A DNA stretch of 23,440 bases from an uncultured Peptococcaceae bacterium (GCA_937922955.1 CALAKO010000023.1:1-23440); one strand, 5' to 3'. Shown: positions 9,565 to 15,921, counted from the stretch's first letter. Program-made: numbers and translations. The notes: generated from the letters alone by a model not told the origin.

Positions 9565-10287
9565 TTAAAGGCCGATGTTTTTCAAACGATTGTAAACTTC
9601 GATGTAAGCTTCTTCTACGCCGCCAAGGTCTCTTCTGAAACGGTCCTTGTCGAGTTTTTCGTGGGTGTCTTTATCCCAGAGACGGCAGGTGTCTGGGGAG
9701 ATTTCGTCAGCCAGGATGATCTTGCCATCTGGGGTACGGCCGAATTCGAGCTTGAAGTCAACAAGCACGAGGTTGGCTTTGTCGAAGATGTCCTTCAACA
9801 GTTCGTTGATCTTGAAAGCCTGAGCAACGATGTTGTCGATTTCTTCGTCGGTAGCGATGCCAAGAGCGGTAGCATGGTAACGGTTGATCATTGGGTCGCC
9901 CAGATCGTCGTTCTTGTAGGAGAATTCGAGGATTGGTTTTGGCAGCACTTCGCCTTCTTCACGGCCTACGCGTTTTGCGAGGGAACCAGCGATGACGTTT
10001 CTGCAGATGACTTCGAGAAGAACGATTTCTACGCGCTTAACGAGCTGATGGGTGTCGTCGATGTATTCTACAAGGTGGGTTTCCACGCCGTCTTTTTCCA
10101 ATTCACGGAACAGCATCGCGCTGACTTTGTTGTTGATGACGCCTTTGCCTTCGATGGTGCCGCGTTTTTCGCCGTTGAATGCGGTGGCATCGTCTTTGTA
10201 TTCAACCATGTACAGCGCATCGTCGCTGGTTTTGAATACTTTCTTTGCTTTACCTTCGTACAACTGTTCCAATACTTCTACTGACAT
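9565..10287 (-). CDS. purC: Phosphoribosylaminoimidazole-succinocarboxamide (SAICAR) synthase
   Basis: Condenses CAIR with aspartate using ATP to give SAICAR. The 240 residues are the usual length of the compact bacterial enzyme. Family motifs are the N-terminal YEGKAKKVF with the glycine-rich nucleotide loop, DDATAFNGEKRGTIEGKG, EVICRNVIAGSLAKR, LVDFKLEFGR and ILADEISPDTCRLWD with the acidic metal ligands. ATG at 10287 has AGGAGG ten bases upstream, a strong site. It lies 50 nt after purB, the widest gap in the operon. I see no terminator or promoter in that gap. Confidence 0.98.
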   Translation of the reverse strand: MSVEVLEQLYEGKAKKVFKTSDDALYMVEYKDDATAFNGEKRGTIEGKGVINNKVSAMLFRELEKDGVETHLVEYIDDTHQLVKRVEIVLLEVICRNVIAGSLAKRVGREEGEVLPKPILEFSYKNDDLGDPMINRYHATALGIATDEEIDNIVAQAFKINELLKDIFDKANLVLVDFKLEFGRTPDGKIILADEISPDTCRLWDKDTHEKLDKDRFRRDLGGVEEAYIEVYNRLKNIGL

Positions 10288-10337
10288 AATTGATAGCCTC
10301 CTAATAAATAGTTGTTATGAATAAATGATGAATTCTA

Positions 10338-11633
10338 TTAGTTTAAGCCGCAGCGTTCGAAAATTTCGTCCACATGGCGCAGATGATGATGGTAGTCAAA
10401 CGCATCGTCCAAATCTTCTTTGGTCAGCGCACTGGTGATGGCTGGGTCTTCTTCCAAAAGTGGACGGAATGGCAGCTGTTCGTCCCAAGCACGAGCGGTC
10501 TTTGGCTGAACGAGATCGTAAGCCTGTTCGCGGCTCATGCCGGTTTCGATGAGCTTGAGCATGACGCGCTGAGAATAAATCAGACCAAAGGTGGCGTTCA
10601 TGTTGCGCTTCATGTTTTCAGGGAAAACGGTCAAGGTTTCGACGATCTTCGCGAAACGGTTCAGCTGGTAATCCAGGAGAATGGTTGCATCCGGCAGAAT
10701 GATGCGTTCTGCGGAAGAGTGAGAAATGTCACGTTCATGCCAGAGCGCCACGTTTTCGTAAGCGGTGTGCATGTAGCCACGCAGCACGCGTGCGCAGCCG
10801 CACATGTTTTCAGAACCGATTGGGTTGCGCTTGTGAGGCATTGCGGAAGAGCCCTTCTGGCCAGCGGCAAAGTATTCTTCCACTTCGCGCTGTTCGGTCT
10901 TTTGCAGGCCGCGGATTTCGGTGGCAAAACGTTCCACAGAGGTCGCAATCAGAGCCATGGCTGCCAGATATTCGGCATGCAGGTCACGAGGAAGAACCTG
11001 GGTGGATACTTCCTGAGCGCGAATACCGAGGTGTTCGCAAACATACGCTTCAACAGCTGGAGGGGTGTTGGCAAAGGTCCCAACGGCGCCGGAAATCTTC
11101 CCAGCTTCCACGCCCTTGGACGCATGTTCGAAACGTTCAATGTTGCGTTTCATTTCTGAGTACCAGTTCAAAAGCTTCAGACCAAAGGTCGTTGGCTCAG
11201 CGTGTACCCCATGGGTACGACCCATTTCAACGGTGTACTTGTATTCTTTTGCTTTTGCACCGATGACGTCTTTGAGGTGTTCCAAGTCCTTCTTGAGGAT
11301 GTCGTTGGCTTGCTTCAGCAAGTAGCCATAGGCGGTATCGACAACGTCGGTACTGGTGAGACCAAAATGCACCCATTTCTTTTCATCGCCAAGGGATTCG
11401 GAAACCGTTCTGGTGAAGGCAACCACATCGTGCTTGGTCTGTTTTTCAATTTCATAGATGCGTTCTACGTCAAAACGAGCGTTTTTACGCAGGGCTGCAG
11501 CGTCTTCCTTTGGCACTTCGCCAAGTTCGGACCAGGCTTCGGTTGCCAGAATTTCAACTTCCAGCCATGCAGCAAACTTGTTTTCTTCGGTCCAAATGCG
11601 GGCCATTTCCTCTCTGCTGTAACGATTAATCAT
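10338..11633 (-). CDS. purB: Adenylosuccinate lyase
   Basis: Removes fumarate both from SAICAR, giving AICAR for IMP synthesis, and from adenylosuccinate, giving AMP. The 431 residues match the family. Seen are His141 in GRTHGVHAEPT (general acid/base region), the conserved TSTDVVDTA near residue 93, and the superfamily signature SSAMPHKRNP at 262-271 in the flexible catalytic loop. ATG at 11633 follows GGAGG by six bases and lies 12 nt after the purE stop. Because it serves both pathways, its place as second gene couples AMP supply to the same control as IMP synthesis. Confidence 0.98.
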   Translation of the reverse strand: MINRYSREEMARIWTEENKFAAWLEVEILATEAWSELGEVPKEDAAALRKNARFDVERIYEIEKQTKHDVVAFTRTVSESLGDEKKWVHFGLTSTDVVDTAYGYLLKQANDILKKDLEHLKDVIGAKAKEYKYTVEMGRTHGVHAEPTTFGLKLLNWYSEMKRNIERFEHASKGVEAGKISGAVGTFANTPPAVEAYVCEHLGIRAQEVSTQVLPRDLHAEYLAAMALIATSVERFATEIRGLQKTEQREVEEYFAAGQKGSSAMPHKRNPIGSENMCGCARVLRGYMHTAYENVALWHERDISHSSAERIILPDATILLDYQLNRFAKIVETLTVFPENMKRNMNATFGLIYSQRVMLKLIETGMSREQAYDLVQPKTARAWDEQLPFRPLLEEDPAITSALTKEDLDDAFDYHHHLRHVDEIFERCGLN

Positions 11634-11645
11634 TGCATACCTCCA

Positions 11646-12152
11646 TTATTTTTCACTCTGTGCGAGGGTTTCCTGAATCTTAGCGTTCTTCTTCTGAACG
11701 GATTCTTTCATGTTTTCTTTATAAGCAATCAATTGATCACGAAGGTTATCATCGGATGTTGCCAGAATTTGCACCGCCAAAAGGCCCGCATTCTTTGCCC
11801 CATCAATGCCAACGGAAGCAACCGGCACACCGGAAGGCATTTGCACAATGGCATAAAGAGCGTCCAGGCCGTTCAAAGCCGTCGCATTGATTGGCACACC
11901 GATCACTGGCAGCACCGTCTTTGCAGCGATGACGCCAGGCAAATGTGCAGCCGCACCAGCCCCAGCAATAATGACTTTCAAGCCGCGTTCTGCTGCGGTT
12001 TCCGCGTAGGTTAAGGTGTCTTCTGGCGTACGATGCGCACTAGACACTTTCACTTCATAGCCAACCCCAAACTCTTCCAGGATATCGACTGTTTTCTTCA
12101 TTAATGGAAAATCAGAGTCACTACCCATCACAATTCCGACTTTTACATTCAT
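11646..12152 (-). CDS. purE: 5-(carboxyamino)imidazole ribonucleotide mutase, class I-like PurE
   Basis: Makes CAIR, the C4-carboxylated intermediate. I start it at ATG 12152, preceded by TGGAGG with a seven-base spacer, giving 168 residues, the normal length. A longer in-frame reading back to 12344 is spurious because it runs through the riboswitch and terminator. Motifs are GIVMGSDSD (residues 6-14), SSAHRTP (38-44, catalytic His40), IAGAGAAAHLPG and VPINATALNGLDALYAIVQMPSG. These resemble class I enzymes, which use N5-CAIR made by PurK, rather than CO2-using class II. purK is not in this operon. It is the first gene of the operon. Confidence 0.97.
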   Translation of the reverse strand: MNVKVGIVMGSDSDFPLMKKTVDILEEFGVGYEVKVSSAHRTPEDTLTYAETAAERGLKVIIAGAGAAAHLPGVIAAKTVLPVIGVPINATALNGLDALYAIVQMPSGVPVASVGIDGAKNAGLLAVQILATSDDNLRDQLIAYKENMKESVQKKNAKIQETLAQSEK

Positions 12153-12178
12153 TTTTTTGCCTCCATTTCGATCAGCGT

Positions 12179-12252
12179 CAAAAAATAAAAAGCCCAAGCG
12201 GATAGGTTCCTTCCTCTCTTCGTAAAGTGTAGGAAACCTACCCGCCTGGGCT
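12179..12252 (-). terminator. Intrinsic terminator in the purE leader, expression platform of the riboswitch
   Basis: On the minus strand a 5' arm starting GCCCAGGCGGGUAGG and ending UUCC (12232-12252) pairs with a 3' arm GGAACCUAUCCGCUUGGGC (12191-12209) through about 19 positions with two G-U pairs, followed by UUUUUAUUUUUU. The 5' arm is also the 3' half of the aptamer, so hairpin and aptamer exclude one another. The ribosome binding site of purE lies just after it. Confidence 0.9.
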
Positions 12253-12330
12253 TTTATCCCTTCGGTGTAGCAGCCAAGTGCCCATACCACTTGGTTGGAA
12301 TGTTTCCACCCTAGGTATGCTTTCCCGCAT
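12234..12330 (-). promoter_or_regulatory. PRPP riboswitch (ykkC subtype 2b type) upstream of purE
   Basis: The leader has the hallmark ykkC-family segments CUAGGG near its 5' side and CACCGAAGGGAUAAAAGCCC toward the 3' side. Helices seen are a closing P1 (ACCUA with UAGGU), a GGUGGAA/UUCCAACC hairpin with one bulged A, and a perfect CCAAGUG/CACUUGG hairpin (12274-12294). Among ykkC subtypes, 2b senses PRPP and sits before purine genes, while 2a senses ppGpp and the guanidine-I type sits before transport and carboxylase genes; the pur operon context favours 2b. Ligand binding should block the overlapping terminator and switch the operon on. I see no guanine aptamer beside it. The subtype is an inference from context and memory of the consensus. 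Confidence 0.82.
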
Positions 12331-12410
12331 GTTGACATATTCACATATATCCAATGACGGTGATCTTATTTCTTTCTTTAGCGCTAGTGCGCACATAATA
12401 TTACATTATT

Positions 12411-12439
12411 ACTTTATCACAGCTTATGGTGAACGTCAA
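12411..12439 (-). promoter_or_regulatory. Promoter of the purine operon
   Basis: Minus strand -35 TTGACG (12434-12439), 17-base spacer, then -10 TAAAGT (12411-12416) preceded by TGA, an extended -10. It lies between the yraN stop and the riboswitch, so transcripts would start near 12404 and carry the whole leader. No clear PurR box is seen upstream. Confidence 0.7.
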
Positions 12440-12470
12440 CGCTCCAACAAAAAAAGCGAAAATTTTTAAC

Positions 12471-12830
12471 TTAAAACGCATCGACAAAATGTTCCAGCGT
12501 CGCCTCTTTGCCGTCACCAACAAGCGTAATCACATCAAAACGGCAGGCGTACCCTTGAAAACGTGGGCGTTCCTGCAAAAACTGCTGAGCAGTGGCACGG
12601 ATGCGTGCCTGTTTTCGGGCATCGATGGTTTCTGCCGGATGCCCATAGACGACATCGTGTTTGCTGCGCACCTCGGTGAACACCAGCACCCCTTCTCGCG
12701 AGAGCGAGACAAGGTCAATCTCCCCCTGCCGTCCACGATAGTTTTTGGCCACAATGCGATGCTTCAGCGACCGCAGAAAGCGCTCGGCCTTTTTTTCGCT
12801 GGCGCGTCCAAAATCCTGACGCTCTGCCAT
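12471..12830 (-). CDS. yraN: UPF0102/YraN family protein, endonuclease-like fold
   Basis: A 119-residue protein of the YraN family, which has a restriction-endonuclease-like fold related to Holliday junction resolvases. Its cellular role is not firmly established. The family core is visible: GRQGEIDLVSL (residues 33-43) with the acidic Glu37 and Asp39, then LVFTEVRSK (49-57), the counterpart of the usual FVEVK motif, with Glu53 and Arg55 in place of the more usual Lys. The start codon overlaps the yqeY stop by one base (TAATG), so the two are translationally coupled. The gene ends just upstream of the pur promoter. Family assignment is firm, function is not. Confidence 0.9.
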   Translation of the reverse strand: MAERQDFGRASEKKAERFLRSLKHRIVAKNYRGRQGEIDLVSLSREGVLVFTEVRSKHDVVYGHPAETIDARKQARIRATAQQFLQERPRFQGYACRFDVITLVGDGKEATLEHFVDAF

Positions 12831-13264
12831 TAGAACAAGCTGCTGACAACCTTATTGATCGCCTTGCCGTCGGCTTTGCCAGAGAGCGCTGGCATAACCA
12901 CTTTCATGATCGCGCCTTTGTTCTTTGGATCAATGGCGATGCCGTTTTCGTCCAAAAGCTTCAAGACTTCGGCCTTGATTTCATCGTCGCTCAGCTGTTT
13001 TGGCATGTATTGCTCCAGCACAGCCAGCTCCGCCTGCAATTCTTCCAGCTTGTCCGGACGATCCTTGGACATTTCAATGGCTTCCTTAACCTGTTTCACC
13101 TGTTTTGCAACAGCCTTGGCGCTGTCGGCCTCGGTTGGTTCCTGGCCCAGTTCCTTCTTAATATAAATCAAGTCGGAAAGGATATTGGTGATGACCTTAT
13201 TTTTCAGTTTATCCTTTTCCTTCAACGCAATCATTTTTTCTTTACGAAAATCATCGTATAACAT
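12830..13264 (-). CDS. yqeY: GatB/YqeY domain-containing protein
   Basis: A 144-residue member of the YqeY family, related to the C-terminal tail domain of the GatB subunit of Asp/Glu-tRNA amidotransferase and thought to bind tRNA or assist the amidotransferase. The start is ATG 13264, with GAGGAGG eleven bases upstream; a longer reading back to 13312 would cross the palindrome and the binding site. Typical features are the helical N-terminal half (ALKEKDKLKNKVITNILSDL), EQYMPKQLSDDEI near residue 93, and the C-terminal GAIMKVVMPALSGKADGK segment. It overlaps yraN by one base and probably shares a transcript with the upstream zinc-finger genes. Confidence 0.92.
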   Translation of the reverse strand: MLYDDFRKEKMIALKEKDKLKNKVITNILSDLIYIKKELGQEPTEADSAKAVAKQVKQVKEAIEMSKDRPDKLEELQAELAVLEQYMPKQLSDDEIKAEVLKLLDENGIAIDPKNKGAIMKVVMPALSGKADGKAINKVVSSLF

Positions 13265-13294
13265 GGTTCTTTCAACCTCCTCAAGAAATAAAGA

Positions 13295-13320
13295 ATGTAG
13301 AATTGCATGCAATTCTACAT
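13295..13320. repeat. Perfect 26-bp palindrome between the zinc-finger gene and yqeY
   Basis: The two 13-base arms (ATGTAGAATTGCA and its reverse complement) meet without a spacer. The palindrome lies 7 bases after the upstream stop codon and 31 bases before yqeY. On the minus strand it is followed by TTCTTTATTTC, a weak T-tract, so it may be a weak terminator, an mRNA-processing hairpin or a dimeric protein site. Confidence 0.85.
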
Positions 13321-13327
13321 CACTCGC

Positions 13328-13924
13328 TTAGTCATATAAAGATTCGTCGTCCAGTGGCACTGCAGGCGTTTTCTTTTTGGAAAACAGCGCCGCCTTTACA
13401 CCCTTGAGCATAAAGGAAAACGCCATGCCCACAATGGTGACCACAGGGTACACCACCGCGCACACACTAAAAAGCGCGATGCGCTTCGCAGGCTTTTCTT
13501 CAAGCTTAAAACCGGTACCGTGACATTCTGGGCAAAAGCCTTCCAATTTTCTGCGGCGCATTTCACCAGCGGTCAAGACAGCGCGCCCTTCGCAGTCTGG
13601 GCATTTTTCATGCTCGATCGTCGTTTCAATGGTTTCACGATAAATCACACCGTAGCCATCGCACACCGGACAGGTTTTCTCAGACAGAACTTCGCCTCCG
13701 TCGACGATTTCCACCCGCTGGACCACACCGCCCTTGCAGTTTGGATTGTCGCATGGACGTTCCTCCACGTGTTTTTTTGATTTTTTATGGTCAATAACCC
13801 CTTTGCCCTTACACGTTGGGCAAGGCAACAATTCATCCTCACGGCAGCGTCCCGGCAAAACACCGGCTCCATGACAGGTTTCACAACGTGACGCAATCTT
13901 AGGAAAGAACGAAGATTTGTTCAT
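13328..13924 (-). CDS. Membrane-anchored protein with repeated DnaJ-type CXXCXGXG zinc motifs, function unknown
   Basis: I do not recognise this 198-residue protein as a named family. Residues 14-134 carry six cysteine pairs: CETCHGAG (14), CPTCKGKG (35), a C-x4-C variant at 58-63, CPVCDGYG (85), CPDC (108) and CPECHGTG (131). These look like DnaJ central zinc modules but without a J domain. A hydrophobic segment at about 149-176 could span the membrane, with a short basic tail containing KKK. Such modules bind unfolded or reduced polypeptides in DnaJ; a chaperone or redox role here is only inference. ATG 13924 follows GGAGG by seven bases, 18 nt after the next small zinc-finger gene. Confidence 0.8.
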   Translation of the reverse strand: MNKSSFFPKIASRCETCHGAGVLPGRCREDELLPCPTCKGKGVIDHKKSKKHVEERPCDNPNCKGGVVQRVEIVDGGEVLSEKTCPVCDGYGVIYRETIETTIEHEKCPDCEGRAVLTAGEMRRRKLEGFCPECHGTGFKLEEKPAKRIALFSVCAVVYPVVTIVGMAFSFMLKGVKAALFSKKKTPAVPLDDESLYD

Positions 13925-13942
13925 GAATCAGCCTCCAATCCT

Positions 13943-14185
13943 TTAAAATAACAGAAAGGCACAAACAACAATAAGCGCTACAACGACCACAGCAGTCCCT
14001 ACCAGACCGCCAACATTCTTTTCAACAATGGTGCCTTTGCCGCCGCAATAATCGCATGGAATTGGCGCACAATCGGTGCCATCGGCATTGCAACATTCAA
14101 CCGCACCACGCCCTTCACAAACAGGACAAACGTATTCTTTATAGAAAGGGTAGTTCTTGGTATATTTTCTATGTTCAGCACTCAT
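13943..14185 (-). CDS. Small zinc-finger plus transmembrane protein, function unknown
   Basis: An 80-residue protein with two DnaJ-type pairs, CPVCEGRG (residue 20) and CDYCGGKG (44), additional Cys31, Cys32 and Cys39 between them, and a C-terminal hydrophobic helix at about 57-80 (GLVGTAVVVVALIVVCAFLL). It looks like a one-module version of the 198-residue protein encoded 18 nt downstream, and the two are likely co-expressed. ATG 14185 is preceded by GGAGGG nine bases upstream. No family name recognised. The N-terminus would face the cytoplasm if the helix is a tail anchor, which I infer from the lack of a signal peptide. Confidence 0.75.
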   Translation of the reverse strand: MSAEHRKYTKNYPFYKEYVCPVCEGRGAVECCNADGTDCAPIPCDYCGGKGTIVEKNVGGLVGTAVVVVALIVVCAFLLF

Positions 14186-14224
14186 AGCAAAGTCCCTCCA
14201 AACTTTTTCGATCCTAATAAAATT

Positions 14225-14253
14225 AGTATATCACAGCGCTATTTCATGCGCAA
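14225..14253 (-). promoter_or_regulatory. Promoter for the zinc-finger, yqeY, yraN group
   Basis: Minus strand TTGCGC (14248-14253), 17-base spacer, TATACT (14225-14230) with TGA in front as an extended -10. It lies 40 bases upstream of the 80-residue zinc-finger gene and diverges from rpmB. Confidence 0.6.
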
Positions 14254-14348
14254 GCAGAGCCCTTTCAAGCGTCTCGGTATCTCGTCATTTTGTGAGAGCA
14301 TTGTCCAATGTTTTGCGGAAGCAATCCCACTCTTTTTCGCAAAAAGGC

Positions 14349-14377
14349 TTGATTTTTTCGCATCCATCTGCTATTCT
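14349..14377 (+). promoter_or_regulatory. Candidate rpmB promoter
   Basis: TTGATT (14349-14354), 17-base spacer, TATTCT (14372-14377). A second possible -10, TATGAT, lies at 14385-14390 without a good -35. Both are upstream of the AAAGGAGG site of rpmB. Confidence 0.45.
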
Positions 14378-14417
14378 AATCAAGTATGATTTTATAGATG
14401 TTAAAGGAGGTTTTGTA

Positions 14418-14609
14418 ATGTCCAGAAAATGCGATATTTGTGGTAAAGGTACTGCAACCGGCATGCAAGTTAGCCACTCTCATATCAGAAACAAGAAAAC
14501 GTGGAAGCCTAACATTCAGAAGGTTCGTGTTGTAGTTGACGGAACCCCTAAGAAATTGAATGTTTGCACCCGCTGCCTGCGTTCCAACAAAGTACAGCGC
14601 GCAAAGTAA
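14418..14609 (+). CDS. rpmB: 50S ribosomal protein bL28
   Basis: A 63-residue large-subunit ribosomal protein. It starts with SRKCDICGKG, which is the usual bL28 N-terminus, and has a second CXXC near the C-terminus (CTRC, residues 52-55), so it is the zinc-binding (C+) form. The basic central stretch HSHIRNKKTWKPNIQKVRV is family-typical. The ATG at 14418 has AAAGGAGG seven bases upstream, and longer in-frame readings back to 14157 lack such a site and would overlap the divergent promoter. It is a single-gene unit: its own promoter upstream and a strong terminator 30 bases downstream. Confidence 0.98.
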   Translation: MSRKCDICGKGTATGMQVSHSHIRNKKTWKPNIQKVRVVVDGTPKKLNVCTRCLRSNKVQRAK

Positions 14610-14636
14610 TATGCCGAAACACCTTAAACAATAAAT

Positions 14637-14691
14637 AAAAATAGGTCTATTGATGAGCGAGTCGACCGCTTATCAATAGGCCTATTTTTAT
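14637..14691 (+). terminator. Terminator of rpmB
   Basis: Long hairpin with arms AAAAATAGGTCTATTGAT and ATCAATAGGCCTATTTTT plus an inner AGCG/CGCT pair, ending in a T-run. It is symmetrical enough to work on both strands. Confidence 0.9.
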
Positions 14692-14811
14692 AGCCTTCTT
14701 TCCCTGAAACAAGAAAGGGTTCCATGAAGCGTTTTTCAACGTTTCATCATGCGGTGAAAAGCAATGAAAGCCGGCCACTGCCACTGCACACAATCGCTAC
14801 ATGCATCCGCA
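14692..14811. other. Intergenic stretch with nothing recognised
   Basis: About 120 bases between two terminators. I see no ORF with a binding site, no promoter pair and no repeat. Confidence 0.6.
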
Positions 14812-14848
14812 CACAAAAAAAGGCAGGTGCTTCCACACCTGTCTTTTT
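14812..14848 (-). terminator. Terminator after the CPBP-type gene
   Basis: Arms AGGCAGGTG and CACCTGTCT around a six-base loop, with A-run on one side and T-run on the other. On the minus strand the T-run has seven T and there is one C-A mismatch in the stem. It lies 43 bases after the stop of the membrane protein gene. Confidence 0.75.
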
Positions 14849-14890
14849 CTAATGTTTATAGAGCCACTATTTGATCCGATCCCCTTCTCC

Positions 14891-15556
14891 TTAAAGAAGG
14901 CTGATCACCCCGTGCAAATAAGCGACAAGCCAGAGGCTGTTGCACTTTTTATAAACAACAGCGGCCACAATGCCCAGCGCTGCGCCGACAATGGCCATCG
15001 GCAGCACGGCCATGAAGGTGGACGTGCCATTGACAACGATCGACCGAATGCCAAAGCTTGCGCCCCAGGCCAAACCGCTCAGCAAGTACGCCAGTTTGCC
15101 ACAGCCCGCCTTATCGAGCCAGGAAAAAAAGAAGCCACGGAACAACAATTCTTCGACAAAGCCGACCACAATCAATGCGTGCACGATTTCGTAAACGTCC
15201 ACGCTGCTCGCTGGTTCTTTTAAATAGACAGCACCGACAAAGATCAGCGCGCCAACAACCATCCACACCATCTGCCCCATGCTGCGAATTGCCAACACAG
15301 AAAAGAATTGGCGACGGTCAAAAATCAGGCACACCAGCACCGCCCCTACCACAAGCGGAAGGTCAATGTGCATCGCGATGATCGGCATCAATCCGCTGGT
15401 GACATCGGCCATATCCAGCATCAGCCGTTTGGAGTCCGCATATTCGTACACGCCATCATACAGCGCGTACACCGCGGCTAAAAACAGCACCCATTTAATG
15501 ATTGTCGACTTCGGAATTTTTTCCATCGACGAAAACAAGTCCTTGTTCAAAGGCAA
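14891..15556 (-). CDS. CPBP (CAAX protease / bacteriocin-immunity type) family membrane protein, atypical active site
   Basis: A 221-residue protein with about six to seven hydrophobic segments. The family's first motif EExxxR is present as EELLFR (Glu135, Glu136, Arg140). The second motif, normally FxxxH, reads FGIRS (168-172), with Ser where the histidine should be. The last motif has His215 but Ser instead of Asn at the fourth position. It could be a proteolytically weak or inactive member, or the catalytic site could use other residues. The start is TTG 15556, eight bases after AGGAGG; the next ATG lies ten codons in without a binding site. The gene is preceded by a structured leader and has its own terminator. 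The substrate is unknown. Confidence 0.8.
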   Translation of the reverse strand: MPLNKDLFSSMEKIPKSTIIKWVLFLAAVYALYDGVYEYADSKRLMLDMADVTSGLMPIIAMHIDLPLVVGAVLVCLIFDRRQFFSVLAIRSMGQMVWMVVGALIFVGAVYLKEPASSVDVYEIVHALIVVGFVEELLFRGFFFSWLDKAGCGKLAYLLSGLAWGASFGIRSIVVNGTSTFMAVLPMAIVGAALGIVAAVVYKKCNSLWLVAYLHGVISLL

Positions 15557-15638
15557 ACCATTCGCCTCCTTATTCTCTTAAACTGAAAGTATTGTACCGC
15601 AACCATCCATCCTGCGCAACGTCAAGCACGCTTCTATG

Positions 15639-15677
15639 AGAAAAAATACGCCTCTCGCAAGCGCGAAAAGCGTATTT
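15639..15677 (-). terminator. Hairpin terminator at the end of the leader RNA
   Basis: Minus strand arms AAATACGC and GCGTATTT enclose an inner TCGC/GCGA stem with a four-base loop, followed by TTTTTT overlap and TTCTC. It lies about 80 bases before the TTG start of the CPBP-type gene, so it could end a separate small RNA or attenuate that gene. Confidence 0.75.
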
Positions 15678-15886
15678 CAATGTTAAATTAAGTTTCAATT
15701 CTCTGGGGCGTTTTCAAAAGCGAAACGCACCCTATCTACAGTCGTTCGTTCATTGACTTATTGCGACGTGCACCATTGGTCGCCTCAGCGACAAAAGACA
15801 TATCCTTTTAATCTTGCATAGCAATAAGCAATTTCATTAAGCAAGTGCATGGAATGAAACAACGAACCGCCTCCTTATCTTTTGTT
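15640..15886 (-). ncRNA. Candidate structured leader or small RNA of unassigned class
   Basis: The stretch from just after a TATAAT promoter to the hairpin terminator is about 250 nt. Pairings I can see are GTTCGTT (about 15863-15869) with AACGAAC (about 15743-15749), extended across a four-base bulge by CATT with AATG; a GTCGC/GCGAC tetraloop hairpin at 15779-15792; a GGG-GCGTTT/AAACGC-CCC hairpin near 15700-15730; and alternative CTTGC/GCAAG and TTTCATT/AATGAAA pairings. None of the riboswitch, 6S, SRP, RNase P or tmRNA signatures I know fits. It also holds a possible 25-codon ORF. Real as a transcript seems likely; identity is unknown. Confidence 0.45.
15785..15862 (-). CDS. Possible 25-residue leader peptide
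   Basis: A TTG at 15862 sits seven bases after AAGGAGG, which is an unusually good binding site, and reads 25 codons to TGA (MFHSMHLLNEIAYCYARLK followed by GYVFCR). It lies within the leader and its stop codon falls inside the loop of the GTCGC/GCGAC hairpin. No homology recognised. It might be a translated leader peptide that tunes the downstream terminator, or the binding site may be chance within a structured RNA. Confidence 0.3.
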   Translation of the reverse strand: MFHSMHLLNEIAYCYARLKGYVFCR

Positions 15887-15892
15887 GTTTTT

Positions 15893-15921
15893 ATTATAGC
15901 ACGTATAAACTAGAGAAACCA
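15893..15921 (-). promoter_or_regulatory. Promoter of the leader RNA and CPBP-type gene
   Basis: Perfect -10 TATAAT (15893-15898) on the minus strand with a weak -35 TGGTTT 17 bases upstream. Transcription would start near 15886. Confidence 0.55.

Noticed and set aside
12153..12344. Extension of purE by 64 codons upstream
   Set aside because: It runs through the riboswitch and terminator; the true start at 12152 has a good binding site and matches the family N-terminus.
12420..12470. PurR box upstream of the pur promoter
   Set aside because: The A/T-rich stretch with TTCGC does not match the usual paired CCGAACATT-type boxes.
14157..14417. Longer bL28 reading starting at 14157
   Set aside because: The added residues are not ribosomal and overlap divergent promoter sequence; AAAGGAGG sits directly before 14418.
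15640..15886. 6S RNA, SRP RNA, tmRNA or a known riboswitch
   Set aside because: No pairing between the 5' and 3' ends as in 6S, no SRP GGAA/GCAG tetraloop module, no tRNA-like end, and none of the riboswitch core sequences I know.
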